A stretch of 64,000 nucleotides of DNA from Psococerastis gibbosa. Taxonomy: Eukaryota > Arthropoda > Insecta > Psocodea > Psocidae. Numbering within the stretch: the first letter of the stretch is position 1; each line of letters starts with the position of its first letter. Positions 10,581 to 23,422 of this stretch are shown here, piece after piece. The translations under genes were made by a program, and so were the position numbers. The notes beneath the pieces were generated by a model. That model made no database searches, was not told the origin of the DNA, and was given only the letters and a program-made list of their open reading frames with translations. The stretch spans positions 33,378,770 to 33,442,769 of the forward strand of contig OZ020484.1 in NCBI GenBank assembly GCA_963971405.1, read 5' to 3'.

Positions 10581-13377
10581 AAAAATCAAAAATATCTGCT
10601 ACATCGAAAGATAAGCCTACTACTAAGTCTAAAGCGCAAACCTGAAATAATTATAGGCTACATAATAATATATAATATACAGTGCAATATTTATTTACTG
10701 TACCTAGGTATACTGTATTTACAATTTTACAAAGCCACAGAATCATTTCGTTTGAATGGAGCATTAATAAATGTGTTGCTGTGAAACGGGATCTTTCTGA
10801 ATATCCTAGTTAAGTGAATTATGGCCACAAAGTTAGCAGCATAAAGGAAAATTAACTCTTTAATGAAGTTATACGGTTGAGCTGCAAACCTTCCTTCGGG
10901 GCGCTGGAAAATTTAACTAATTTTATGACTTTATTAAATGTAGGCAAGTTATTTTTGTAAATTGCGGGTGAAATGAAATGAGGTATCTACAATACGATGT
11001 CAGGAATAGTACAGTTGGCTCAGATAAAGACTATGAAACGATGAAATGTGGACACGTTGCCTTCATTGGCAAGGGAAAAACTTAACTGTTATAAATTATA
11101 GGGGCCCCAACACGGATTAGTCCTTGGGGGTCCCCCTATCACCAATTATTGTAATATGATGTTGACTTGTTATAATGCTGTAAATTTATAATGTTATATT
11201 GTACTATGTAGCAGTAGTATGGTTGAACACAGTCCCAGGCCACGGTGTGGGCCCATTGGACAGGGGACCTCCTGATTATAGTGGATTCCGAACCACTTGG
11301 GAAACACAGTGAAGTCACACGATTAGTTCGGAGGTGACCAGGACAAGTCCTACCATGTTTCCCTACCGGCACTGTGCACACTATATATGCATCTTTGAAC
11401 CTGCTCTGGTCCGCTGGATTTAACTTGGTAAGGCGGCCGGCTATATACTGTATATATTGTAATTTTACTATACTCATTCCATTAAAACCCCTTCACGTAA
11501 TAAAAATATCTCTGCAATATTTTCTGCGAAGTTTAATTTTTACTCCGATAATGTTTCCTTCTCCGGCTGTCCTAACCAGTTGAAATGTATATCCTGTAAC
11601 TTGACTGAAATTCTAATAACAATCTCTGGGAAGTCAGGCACGTATGCAGGATTTTTCCACTTAGGGGAGGGGGGGGCGGGGTGGCCTTATGTACATACTA
11701 CATACATCTATGTTGTCGAAAAGTTGGTGCTAGGCCCAGTTGGAGCCTAGAGGAACATTTAAAGAAAACGTTGCAAAGCGGGAGCGGGTCAAACTAAATT
11801 TTTACAGACGATGATTCATATTTAATGGCACACTGTTCGCGCTCGTGAGAAATTTCTGGTGAAAAAACTGCGAAATAGTAGGATTTTACGTATTAAAGTA
11901 AGTAAAAACTACAGATTATATGAGGGGCTTGGTTACAAACGTGGCCAACTCCATTTTTTTACAAAATTTACAAACATTTACAAATCCGACCTTGCAGAAA
12001 ATTTAAATGTCCACCTGCACGTTGTAAAATAAAGTGACAAAAGCAGCCAGAAGTGCTGAGAAGTCTAGGGCTAGCTATAAACTTAATGCAATTTTCAACA
12101 GAAAAATTTTAAAGTTATGGCGGGAAAACTTTCAGCTTAAAAATGTGAGGCTTACAATATTGTGAAAAGCACATTTTTCAATGTATAGTATTATGAAAAG
12201 TGTTTAAAAATTATAATTATAATAAATTAACTCTTTTAAGAAATTTGTGGGCCCACAGGTAGGCCTAGTGTGCCTATAGTTGGTGATCCGGCACTGGCAG
12301 TAACCCCATCAGTTCATTATGACCTAAAGTGAAGTGAAGTAAAGTAAATTAAATGACATTACAAAAATTTCCTTCATCAAACATTCGTGAGCAAATGTTT
12401 GACCATGCCCAGGAGGGGGCTCTAAACAGTTTCTACAGTAATACAAACAATATACCAATAAATACGGTAATTTCATTTATCCCTGTAATTACAGATAAAT
12501 ATTAATAAATAAGCAAAAGAGAAAAAATCTAGTTCATGTCAAAAATATGTTGGAGTTTCTGGTTTGAACCCCAAAAACTCTGCATACGTGCCTATATAAA
12601 GTCATTCATTCCATAAATTTGATAAATTCTATATGAATATTTTCATTCGTAAGTCAATTTCATATCTTGTACAACATAGAAGGAGTTGAAATTGATATAG
12701 GCCTAAGTCTATTTGTTCGGGGAAATCCACTTACGGCACGAACCACGAAGCGAGCCTTTCTAGTAATATCAATCACATCCAATAATAATTCATATCATCT
12801 CCGCTTTCCGTTCCTGTTTGTTACGTCGGTTTTGCTGTCGCATTCGCTCACATATTGTGCCTGAAACTCATAATACTTCTTTTATCCCTAATACAATATT
12901 CACATTCGCCTAGATGCATATCATCTTTCCCGACAGCTTCAACCGAATATTCTTTATCATATTCACAGAAATAAACGTACAGCAGCTATAACACCACTGA
13001 TAAAAATAACTTTTCCGAGAATATGTGTAAATTAACATTTTAAAAACTAACAATGAAAGAAATTGCATTGAAACGTCCTGAAAGAAGTTGTCTTGAAATG
13101 TCCTGAAGGCCTACTTAAAGTGGTCCATTGGCCCCTTGTCCATTTCCAACGACCCCATGGATTTCGGGCATTAGGCCTATTTATATTGTTTCCGTATGCA
13201 ATTGGCAAACCGGTATACACGTCTTCGACGTCAACCTACAAGCGATAACGGACTAGCTGAGACAAGTTTTTCATGGAGGCAATGTAACAGGCGACAGCAT
13301 GACTTAACCAAGTACGATTGCAGATGAATGTAAATATACGCAAATTAAAGCGGAATATCTCCTCAATTTTTCAGGTG
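10581..13377. other. gene-free stretch
   Basis: No exon, RNA gene or well-defined element was recognised. A G-run lies at about 11665-11682. The 112-residue reverse ORF near 11139-11477 has no known motif and is treated as chance. Confidence 0.5.
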
Positions 13378-13482
13378 AAGCCCTTTTACCGCAGCCTTTG
13401 ACTTATTGTAAACCGGCTCGCCTCCTTTTTTCAACCTGAGGTTTCACTGAATTCCCTCTGGTTACAACTTCCCATAGTCAGA
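13378..13482. repeat. short dispersed repeat R3
   Basis: Resembles 44262-44366: both have GCCCTT..AC, TCGCCTCCTTTTTT/TTTTC, AACCT(G/A)AG(G/T)TTT(C)AC and CCCTCTGGTTACA in the same order. The class is unknown. Confidence 0.5.
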
Positions 13483-13529
13483 GTGTCGGACAGCCGCTGC
13501 GCTGTGGTCACCCCTAAACTAAGTCCTAG

Positions 13530-13927
13530 ATCTATGTTCCGCTATTCCTTCTTTAAAATACCTTCCCGTTTGCCCAATATAAAAAACCCCACAATCCTTC
13601 CAGTCTATAGTGCTGCTAAGCCACTGACTTCGCCCTTTTCTCCAATTTAGACTTATATTTTAATTAGTTTTTTACCCAGCGAGTCCACTGAATAATAGAA
13701 TCCGATGGAGTTCTGGCAGCCTAACGTACGCTCGTCCAAGATGTCTTTTTAATTAGATGCTGTACACAAGTACCTTAACTATGCGGAATCCATTCACTGT
13801 ATTTGAACCATTTCACTGACCATATTATTTCCTGAACTACAGTATATGGAGCCTCCAGTCCCAACCCAACCATTATCTATCCATCACCTGTATTTTAACA
13901 CGCACATGAATATCACCCATTTGGTTT
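13530..13927. repeat. dispersed repeat R1, copy 2
   Basis: Same-orientation copy of 1537-1966, with a deletion relative to it around the ACATGACCTTGATG segment. The copies are diverged, which points to old insertions. Confidence 0.8.
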
Positions 13928-16874
13928 TGAGTTTGAGTTTTGAGTTAGAGTTTGCACCCACGGCCCCCACATATCTTGTGCCCATGGCCCCCACAGAGGT
14001 AAATCCGGCGCTGCTGACAGGTGGAAGATTACCTACCCGAAAATTATAAAGGAGGCTTGGTAGGCTGCACCCACTTTTCCCGGAATGGCCCCCTCCGAAA
14101 ATCAGTCCTGGACCCGCCCTTGATCAGACCAGGTAGTGACTCTAAAACCAGGTGTCCCGTTTTGAAGAAAATTACAAATGAGCACGTTAGGCACCTAGCT
14201 AGTCCCGAACTATAACACATCGACAACAGTAATTTTGTCAGCAATATCCGAACGTTTGCGTAGTCCATTATCAACACTATTAAACGCACATATTAACCAA
14301 CCATTATTATCTAATTGTCAGGTTTGCAAGGAAATTTTCATTACATCCACAGGTTTTCGCCAATATTTAACTTGCAATTTAACATGCCTACTCATGCATT
14401 TGTGCATTTGCATTAGAATTTGCATCACCCATGTTGGCGCATCCTTACAATTTTAGCATGAATTATCATGACGTTTGTTTAGGAGAAGGACAAAGTACAC
14501 AAATTACATCTAGACTGCTAATCAGTACAAGGGGCTTCATTCAATTGTTTCCACCTTTGTAGCACCAATGAAATGAATGGGTAGTAGGCTCATTTTAAAA
14601 TGTATTTATTAATAAAATAAATAAATAAACTTGTATTATTATTATTAATTAAAAATTAACGGTTGATCACAGCATTCAGATCGAAGAAGGCGTTCAAATA
14701 CTGTGGCCAATCACTGTAAGTGACGGCCACATATTATGTATCAAAATAAAGAAGAGTTTTGATCCAAGGGATCCGATATTTTTTATAGCACTGTAATGGA
14801 TATAATTTGTTTGAAGACTTTGTAAAAAAGTGGAGGTATTGAAAAGGATTAAATGACTAATAAAAATGGCAAACCATTCGGCCCGGCCCCCATCGCTGAA
14901 AATTATCGGAAAGGCTCCACCATGCATTGAAATATTGGCAATAGTGGCGCTTTTTTTTTTAAATTTTTCTCTAGCCTATTTTGACTGATTTTGCGGCCCA
15001 TACAGAGAGGTCCAATATTACCTACTAATCAAGAATTTTCACGCGATCTAGGGAGCTGCCGTACTAAGTACAGCTCCTGCCACCACAGGTAAAACTACGG
15101 AAAGTGGATTAAGTCACCATTCACTTGAATAGGAAAAAGCTACCGAAGCTAGTGGGAACCACCCAAAACCTTATTTGCACGGTCATTTCGAACTAAGTCC
15201 GATAAACTTTAAAGAAGGCCAACTGCCAGAATCCGAGCAAAAAATATACACTCAGACTCTATTATACGTTACCTTTTCCACCGCCACCACTTACTTACTT
15301 CTTACTTCAGCCTTTTGGCCATCCGACGCCGTGCCCGACGCCATTCCACCCAGTATAAAGAAGCTCGTTCCTCCAAAGTTGCCTCAGATAACGTCCTCGC
15401 CTTCCACACCCACGACGGCCTTGACCTCTTCGACAAGCCTCCTCCCTCAGCCCCTGTCGTATACCCTCTGCCGCCAAGCTCTCACTCCCAGCTCATGGAG
15501 GTTCTCCTCCTCGTCGTCCTGCCACCACTTTCTTGGACGGCCTGGTACCCGTGCTCTTCTCGGCTGCTGATTGAATGCCCTGAATACGCTGAACAAACAA
15601 AAGTATTAGATAAAGGCTTCACATTGAATTAAATCGTTCTTAAAACAGCTGATCTGTGAATGTTCGCACGGGCCCACTAGGCCTATACTATACCCCTTAA
15701 TACTTTATAATATATCAGCGTATATATAAAAATCGCCGGGTCATAGACTAACTAGATGGATTGCATGACGTTAATGATGCAGGGCACGCAATCTCTTGTC
15801 CCCTTCGGGAGGACATTACTCCCTTCACTTCGCCCCCCCCCCCCCACTGATGATCAGAGAGGGCTGTTTTCCCTGAGAGAATTGTCGTGACCCATGAGGG
15901 GACCTTTTAGGAGGGACGAAAAGGGTTTTGTAATTCAATAATTCACTTTCTACCTCAGGTTAACTCGGTTGTTGGGTTTTGTGTAAAATGTTCTACATAA
16001 TGGCATGTTTATCGGTTCGTTTTCTTTGAAAAGCCCCCATTTCGAGCTGCTATAGTCAGTAGCGTAACGAAACTGGGGCGCCACGGCAGCTAGGGGCACT
16101 AAATTGGGTAAAAAAAATTGTAAACTTGCAAATTATCTAACAAAAAGGCTCGCATTGACTATTATTATTATTATCTTTATTTTATTGAAATAAACAATAA
16201 GCAATTACAATATTTGACAATTAGTTTACATACCGCAAGGCACTGGCGGTACAACGTTAGTTAGCCTACCTATGTAAACAGTCATATAAAATACAATCTC
16301 ATATTATAATAAAAACATATCAAAATATTAATGTTAAAACAGTTGAAAACAGTTCATTCAATATGAAATGGTCATGTGGAAAATAAAATAATAAAATAAA
16401 TACAAAATATTGATAAGGATATGAATCGGAGAGGGGAGCGGGGGATCGTAGGGGGAATTAAAAGAGATACAATAGTAATACATATTATCTAATGCGTAGC
16501 CTATACAAATAGACTGCATTTTCTTTTCATCCACTTTTGGTCTAGCCGGTTTGTTGTAATCAAAAGAAGCATTAGTTGAACAGTTTCCCTATTTTCTAGA
16601 TTTTCATGAAAATGAGGAGGGCGCCAATTGATACTCCGCCCCTCCTTATTAAATTAACGTTACGCCACTTGCTAAAGCGCTGCCACCATAGAATCTGCCT
16701 CTGCGACGTAGAACGTATTCAAGTTAAAAAGGTTTAAAAAAGTACGTATAAAATTAACTTAACCTTTTCAAATCACGCGACAAAATCGCGCATGTGCAAT
16801 GGGCCGCTAGGTGTGCCTTCGCCTCTCCTGTTAATATAAATATTGGTGCACATCCCCTAGCCCAAGCAGTTGAT
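13928..16874. other. gene-free stretch
   Basis: Mixed non-coding sequence. A locally GC-richer patch at about 15290-15560 gives short overlapping ORFs with proline/serine-rich translations but no family motif or splice partner. A C-run lies at about 15832-15845. No gene could be supported. Confidence 0.45.
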
Positions 16875-17078
16875 ATAGTCCACGCAAAATGAGAAAAGTA
16901 TGGACATGGAATGTTTTGATCCTGTGGAACACTGTAAAAATATTCCTTGCACCATTTTGTGTTACCTTATTGCATTGGATGCGAGGCATAACAAAAATTG
17001 CGCAAAGAATATTTTTACAGTGTTGCACAGGATCAAAACATTCCATGTCCATACTTTTCTCATTTTGCGTGGACTATA
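16875..17078. mobile_element. long near-perfect hairpin (75 bp arms, 54 bp loop)
   Basis: The left arm 16875-16949 (starting TATAGTCCACGCAAAATGAG) and the right arm 17004-17078 are inverse copies with about three differences. The loop is 54 bp. This fits a young foldback or MITE, or a hairpin RNA locus. Several overlapping ORFs share peptides such as MDMECFDPV because the arms are the same sequence; they are not proteins. Confidence 0.85.
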
Positions 17079-17499
17079 CTAATAAGCCTCCGAGATGCAA
17101 TCTTAATAGTCTACGCAATGCCACGGAAGTTGTTGACCGCAGATGTGGACGAAAGGTTTGGAAGTACGCTTCAGATTGACCACGAACCTTCAGCCTTCAG
17201 CTTGCTCACTGACTCTGGCCGTGAAGCCTTTGTAATTATACAATTAAACCGGTTAACCACTGTGAAAAAAATAGATAAGAAACGTGATGTACTCGCAGCT
17301 TGCAAGTTGCAACACAGCAAGTGGATGGAAAATTTTACATTGCAAGGACCCTGACCTGATCGGAGTGAATTTGAACCGGACTGCAATGAACTTGTAGCGC
17401 GAGAAGAGCAAGTCCGCAGCCCGAGCATGAGGTACCAACTTATTCCCGGGGTTAAAAATGCAAGCAAAACAATTGCAGAATACCACTTTTATCATAAAT
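17079..17499. other. intergenic, nothing recognised
   Basis: Open frames occur on both strands but show no family motif or splice logic that I recognise. Confidence 0.4.
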
Positions 17500-18490
17500 A
17501 ATTACATTACTCGTGACTTCGTGGTATTTTATTTTAATAAACAAAAAATAACAAAAACTTAGAGTTGTAGAAAAACTTGCATCTTCTCCTCGCGTTGAGC
17601 AAGTCTCAAATCGTAGATAAGGTGTAACTGTGCTAGTGGGTTTCCCTCTGTAGATGGCAGTTCTTGCCGAAAGCGCTCAGGGTTTTATACTAACACAAGT
17701 GGGTTTCTTAGACAAAGTTAATTTCTTAACAATTATTTGGGTTTTACTAATTCGGGTTGTCATGGTCATCTCCAAGCAGGTCCCACCCCACCCTGTACTC
17801 CTAAACCTTAATGGAGAGCCAATTGAACAAGTGCCACATTTTAAATATCTTGGATGCGTTGTGAATGAGAACTGGAGTATGAAGCAAGAAGTCAGCAGTC
17901 GCATTGAACAGGCCCGAAGTGTGTTTACTAGAATGAGGAAAGTCTTTTGTGACAGAACTCTATCACTTGATCTGCGGGTGAGAATGGTGAGATGCTATGT
18001 GTTTCCAATTGTCTTATATGGGATGGAGGGTTGGACCCTCACACAGCGGCTTGAAAACAAAATCGACGCCTTTGAAATGTGGGTGTATCGCCGACTGCTT
18101 AAAATATCCTGGCGAGATCACATACGAAACGAGGAAATACTCAATAGAGTGGGGACCCAGCGAACTTTATTAATCTCCGTAAAGAAGAGGAAGCTGCAGT
18201 ACTTTGGACACGTGATGCGGAATGAGAAATATCACCTTCTCCAACTCATCATACAAGGGCGCATTGAGGGGAGAAGAACCGCAGGTAGAAGACGGACGTC
18301 CTGGCTGGCCAACCTTAGGGGTTGGTTCGGGAGGAGCACGACAGGCCTCTTCCGCGCAGCCGTGTCGAAGGTTCAAATCGCTCAAATGATCGCCAATCTT
18401 CAACGTTGAAGGGGCACGAGAAGAAGAAGAGAATTCGGGTTGTTATAACAAGTTTTTCTAAAACTCTAAGTTTTTGTTATTTTTTTTTTA
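17500..18490. mobile_element. M2-family element interrupted by a LINE
   Basis: Left end ACTTCGTGGTATTTTATTTT then AATAAACAAAAAATAAC; right end the inverse GTTTTTGTTATTTTTTTTTT then AATACCACTTCG. The interior 17675-17755 is the reverse complement of the centre of the M2 copy at 7001-7214. This copy is therefore a longer relative of that MITE. The host element is split at 17749-17760 by the retrotransposon fragment listed next. Confidence 0.85.
17761..18431 (+). pseudogene. 5'-truncated RTE-type LINE inserted in M2
   Basis: Encodes about 215 residues of the C-terminal part of a LINE protein: VPHFKYLGCVVNENWS, RVRMVRCYVFPIVLYGMEGW, FEMWVYRRLLKISWRDHIRN, KLQYFGHVMRNEKYH and GRRTSWLANLRGWFG, with a stop at 18407-18409. 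It is flanked by a perfect 12-bp direct repeat AATTCGGGTTGT (17749-17760 and 18432-18443) and ends in GAA repeats. This is what target-primed reverse transcription leaves behind. The frame is uninterrupted, so the insertion may be fairly recent. The ATG at 17654 belongs to the host MITE, not to the LINE. Confidence 0.92.
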
Positions 18491-18589
18491 ATACCACTTC
18501 GTTTTCTAAATATGTTTTGCTTACATTCTTAACCCTAGAAATGGGCTAACTTGGTACGTTGTGGTACGACTGCAAAGGGCCTGCCATGC

Positions 18590-18995
18590 GGTTTAATAAT
18601 AACTTAACCTGGGGTTTAAAATGTTTAATGTTTAAAAGGTTGGCATTGTAATAGAACAAAAAGTCAATATTTATTTAAAATGTGTATAATGATTTTGTTT
18701 TTATTTTTACCCCAGAATAAGTTGTTCTCTAAACACTATAGTATAGGCCTATATACGTCTGCCGTTTAAAGAAGAACTCAATGAGTGGTTAAAGAAGAAA
18801 TAATTTGATAATATAAGAATACAATGTGCTATGACAAAATTGTTTTGTTTCAATTTTAACCACAGAATAAGTCATAATTACACGGCATAGTAGACCGGAC
18901 CTTTTGAATATTGAATAGCACTTTCCATTATAAAACAATTTTGTTTACATTTTTTACCCCAAGTTAGGATTAAAAATAATCGGCATAGTGGTCCT
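18590..18995. repeat. three degenerate repeats of a ~75 bp unit
   Basis: Around 18691-18740, 18834-18905 and 18920-18995 the same motif string recurs: TTTTGTTT.nATTTTTACCCCAGAATAAGT followed by CGGCATAGTAGACC-like sequence. The same motif is part of the inverted arms at 40178-40441. The nature is unknown. Confidence 0.5.
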
Positions 18996-19989
18996 ACACC
19001 AGCTGCACCCCCGGAATAGGTAATACTTAACGGCATAATCCGTTAGAAAAATACGGAACTACTCTTTTATCAGTTTCGAGAAAAACGGGTTTGAATGGTC
19101 AGTGGTTGGCCCTGGAATCTAGATGAAGGTAATTCGGTACAATTGAATTTGCATACCTACCAAAAAACACCATAACTTCTAAACAAACAAAAAAGGGAAA
19201 TACAATTGAGTTCTCTAAAAACAAGCTTCCCTCATAAAAAAAAATCCTGGCTTCACATCGGCTCACAGGTCTCAAAATCTCCCTGAAAATGAAATTCTAG
19301 TGTAAGCGTCGGGAGCCCAAACGGCAGGCTTTTTGGCGGGAAGTCCATCGATTCTCTCAACGGCCCAGGGAAGGACACACCCCTTTTTGGATTCTTTAGC
19401 CGCTACTGGGCGAAACATCCTTTGGAGCCACCAGCGGGGATGCTAGGATGGCATTACTAAAGTATAAAATCCCTGGTCTCCATCCTTGATAATTCGAAAA
19501 ATATCTATCCCATATATAAGTTAACGGAAAAATCACTACTGCACTAAAACTAAAAAAAAAATCTTTATAGTGCTGGAGGAGGGGGGGCACAAATATCTAC
19601 GATCAGCTTCCTCATTGAAACCAATCATTTCTAGTATATGTTTATTCGGATTCTAGACTGTTTAACTTAGTTATTGCAAAAGTGCATATAAATCTTTGAA
19701 ATTTTTAGGTGCTGTCAATGGTACCCACGTCTTTGGGTGCCGCGCTATACCTTGGCGACATTATAGCTCCTTTGGAGAATAAATTCCAGGCCCATCAGAT
19801 TGTTGAGGAATTGTATGTTCTAATCGCCGTGAACTCATTGACCCACTGCAGCTCGTTGTTGACCCAGACTTACAACTTACGTATAATAGTCTGTATACCA
19901 TTATACTAGTTTCTGGATAGGAATAGACCAGTTGGTTCAGAAGTGGACCAAGAAACGGAATGTCAAGGTTCGAGACTCGGTATTTAAAG
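18996..19989. other. intergenic, nothing recognised
   Basis: No gene or element supported. Confidence 0.4.
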
Positions 19990-20165
19990 AATTTTTTTTC
20001 GCCTGACGTGGGTCCTCCCAAGCCTAATTCCTTTCCTGGTAGGGGATAACTCGGCTTCCGGCCATGTTGCTGACCATAACATTACAACTGGAGCAGTGGA
20101 CCGGTCCTCAGGCCAAACCCTCATTGGGTTGTCGTGCCACGGTGACGGAGTACCGACAGTGGATA
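19990..20165 (-). repeat. dispersed repeat R2, reverse copy
   Basis: Reads TGCTGACCATAACATTACAA, GAGCAGTGGACCGGTCCTC and CATTGGGTTGTCGTGCCACG. It is the inverse of 48110-48330, and part of it recurs at about 33345-33480. It runs directly into the TTC microsatellite. Confidence 0.65.
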
Positions 20166-20177
20166 GTCAATTAATAA

Positions 20178-20296
20178 ATTTTTCTTCTTCTTCTTCTTCT
20201 TCTTCTTCTGCTTCTTCTTCTACTTCTTCATCATCATTATCATCTTCTCCTTCTTTTTCTTCTTCATATTATTCTCTTCCTCCTTCTTTTTCCCCT
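20178..20296. repeat. TTC-rich microsatellite
   Basis: TTCTTCTTC tract with interruptions. A second CTT run lies at about 20774-20803. Translated, it gives a poly-serine ORF that is not a protein. Confidence 0.95.
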
Positions 20297-21970
20297 CCCC
20301 TGTCTCGAAGCAAGCCAATATTTATTAAAAGTATAATATTAATTCAATTAATTTACAAGTTATGGCTGTCATTAAGAGGGGTTATGGGTGCCAATCGTCT
20401 GCCAGCCCCCCCCCCCTCCCACTCCTCGCCCGCGAGTCCCAATTGGGGCAAATTTGCTACGCCCAATACCACTTGAGCTTCCTAATTAATTTCATTTAAT
20501 CAACTACCCAATTATAATTAATCGAAGGTTTACATAACCCCCAGGGTGGATACCTATACGTATACATAATATATTACGTGTACATATTGCAATATGAGTA
20601 GATCTGTCTGTCACCTGAAACACCAATATTATATACCCAATGTTAATTAATATACCTATGATTGCCGACCAACTGGGCGAACCCAGTTCGAGTTCCTGTC
20701 GGGTAACTTTTTTTTCACTCTTTCACTCATTGGTGAGGCCAAGCGGAGTGAACGCTGTGTCTAATTAAACATTCCTCCTCCTCTTCTTCTTCTTCTTCTT
20801 CTTTTGCTTCATCATCTCGCAACAATTCGCAGTACCCTTGTGGCTTCGCCTTTCTACCGTTCTTTTGTCTGTCTCTGCCAAGTCATCACCAACTTATTTC
20901 GCAAGACACTCTCTAACCTCTCAGCTGTTCCGGGCATGGCCTGCCTTGACACCTTTTGCCCTCTATTCTCGCTCAACCAGTCCAAGACGTTTTTAGCTGG
21001 GTTAGGTATGCATCATTCGTTCCACATGTCTAACCTACGGAATTATATACCAAACGAACAATGTCTTGTTCTTCCAGGATCCCATATATCTCGACGTTAA
21101 GTTCCTCGCCAGACTCCATGTTCGTTCACCCCTCTGTATACGTCTTAACTCAAAGTCGTAAACTCACCTAAAGCTAAAGCTTGAGATTTTGCATCACATT
21201 CTATTACATTGGCGAACGAAGGAGCGGGAACTTTAATTAAAAGCTCATGCTGTGATGTTCATCTTCTTTGGAAAGCAAGTTTGAAAAGTTTTAAGCCAAA
21301 GTGTGCGTAACTGTCAGGTGCAAAACTCAGGTTACCTATCAACTTGTGGCATTTCTCATAGGTTGTTTCATCGATCAGGCTTTGACGAAAAGGAAATTGC
21401 AAGTTGATTAGTGACCCTACGAAACTAGATAAATTTTATTTTTTATTTTTTGTCCAACTTAAGTTTTACGGAAAAATCACTTCACCTTAAATTAAACACA
21501 CTCCAGTCCTTATGAAATAGACCACGATTCAATCAGCCGAATTCATAATAAGAAGTATATACTTTACGAGTAAAAGATAGAGAAGGTAAGAGGTAAGATG
21601 TACTCTTTTTCATATAGGCCTACATAACCAATTCTATTCGCTTATTCGCTTAGCACTTGCTTAGCACTTGCTTCTCTGGACAATTATCTCGAGAAACGTA
21701 GGTGGCGCAGGATAATGGTTGAAATTATGAAGAGAGCCCAACATTGCAATCATGAAGAAAACTTCTTCCTCTAGGAATAAATGCTTTTGCTCAAAATGCT
21801 CCAGTTATACCTGAAGTATAAGCTAATACTTTAAACGCCTAACATAAAAGTGAATGATTTATTCCCCACCCAAACACAGCAGAGAATGTAGAATAAACGT
21901 ATTATTTTGTACCTCTGTAAATGTTGAATGTGAATAACTTTACATGACTTTACTAAATAAATAAATACAT
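20297..21970. other. gene-free stretch
   Basis: Contains a tRNA-like B-box (AGTTCGAGTTCC near 20690) without a convincing cloverleaf, so it may be a SINE relic. No exon is supported. Confidence 0.45.
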
Positions 21971-22118
21971 GAATATTGAATTTTTGTTCTATTACTAAGC
22001 CAGCCTAGCGGAGTTAGGACTATAAGGCCCTCTCTTACACTCAACTGGGAAGGCCAGGGACCGCCTACTTTACATGCCCTCCGAAGCATGGCCAGAAAAT
22101 GTAGCAAGTGTTGGACTC
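21971..22118 (-). mobile_element. SINE-A, 5'-truncated
   Basis: Inverse of the body of the SINE at 25771-25990: TTGTTCTATTACTAAGCCAG, CTAGCGGAGTTAGGAC, CCCTCTCTTACACTCAA and CTCCGAAGCATGGCCAGAAA. The tRNA-like head is missing. Confidence 0.8.
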
Positions 22119-23280
22119 GACTTACTATACTTTTATACTTATTTGTATGAATTCGGCCGAACGGATAAAATAGTTAGCGGCAACTTATTAGGCGTAATAC
22201 ATTTTTCATACCTTTCATGTACCTAGTAAATTAATAAATAATTTAAATGATCACATTTTTAAGGTCAACCGTACTTTTCTCTACAGTAAGTTGAATCCGC
22301 AAGATAAAATAAAAAAAATTTGTTTATGTTTATATTCTATCAATATAATTACAGAGGCTCTTATGGCCAGCGTAGGATGAAAATACAGTAGAATTAGGGC
22401 GGGCGGGCCGTGGTCGATCTAATAAAAAGTACTTCCATCGGATTCTCCTATTCCATCTCATAACTAGCTGCTGTCAGTTTATTTTTTACTCCCAGATTGA
22501 CCTCGCAATCTACTCATTCGTCGTACGTTCTATAATTTTATTTAAACTTTTTCGAATGCAGAGTCAAAGACACCTACAGTAGGCATGCTTTGGACTCCAC
22601 TAAGCATAGCCGGCTGCATAGGAAAACCAGAATTGCCCCCTCACGGCAGAGTTAAAAAAATATAGTACCTCCAACACAAAGCATAAAACATAAATAAAAA
22701 ATATCATCGAAATATGAGTGATTACCATACTGTACGGATTAAAGCAATTCATTCGCGTAATCAGTTTTTAGAATCATTCAAAAATCCCTTTCACAGGATA
22801 TTGACTTTGCGCTTTTGAGGGTCTATAATGGGAATAAAATTCCCTTGGGCGATGTCAAAAGCCGAAAACCCTTTTGGAACGGAACGTTGACCTGTCACTT
22901 ACAAAAGAGGAAATTCCCGAAAAAAGACATCTGAAGGAATCGGAAGGGCGTATTTTCTTATCCTTCATCCAGCGTTTAAGATTATGACTAGATACAAATT
23001 TTCCTTTTCCTTTCACTTGGAACTTGTGAGTTATGAATTGAGTACTGCGAGATTTGTGGATTCAGCTTGGAGACTCCAGCTGGGTCGGAGCTGAAGGCTA
23101 CTGGTGGCGAAAAGGCCACCAGGCATTGTGACTAGCTGCAAATATAGCGAATAAGCAGTCCCTAACCAAGCAGCTGCATACTCGGAAGGTGTCGTGGTGA
23201 GTCTGGTGGAGCAGGCATGTCAAGAAAAAGCCATAGTAGCCCGAGGATGACTATATGACTGGGCGAATAGTTGCCGCCAC
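22119..23280. other. intergenic, nothing recognised
   Basis: No gene or element supported. Confidence 0.4.
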
Positions 23281-23283
23281 TTA

Positions 23284-23422
23284 GGCGGGGATTCCACCAA
23301 CGTCAATAGTGATATTAAATGTTTTTTGTCGTGGTAGCAGACAGTTTTAGACTGTCTAAAAATGTCTGCTACCACGTCAAAAAACATTTAATATCACTAT
23401 TGATGTTGGTGGAATCCCCGCC
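23284..23422. mobile_element. palindromic element A (139 bp)
   Basis: Hairpin family member with ends GGCGGGGATTCCACCAAC and apical GTGGTAGCAGAC. The arms run almost to the centre (TTTTAGACTGTCTAAAA) with about three mismatches. Flanks are TTA on the left and TAA on the right, not an exact duplication. The middle of the arm (GTCAATAGTGATATTAAATG) is shared partly with element F only. Confidence 0.93.

Noticed and set aside
11139..11477. 112-codon reverse ORF
   Set aside because: No recognisable domain, isolated, AT-rich neighbours without splice or promoter signals.
15175..15632. Two overlapping ORFs in a GC-richer patch
   Set aside because: Proline/serine-rich chance frames, no motif, no splice partner, overlapping in different frames.
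16889..17354. Several overlapping ORFs near 17 kb
   Set aside because: Arise from the two arms of the hairpin; same peptide appears in both directions.
20096..20476. ORF with long serine run
   Set aside because: Product of the TTC microsatellite; no conserved flanking domain.
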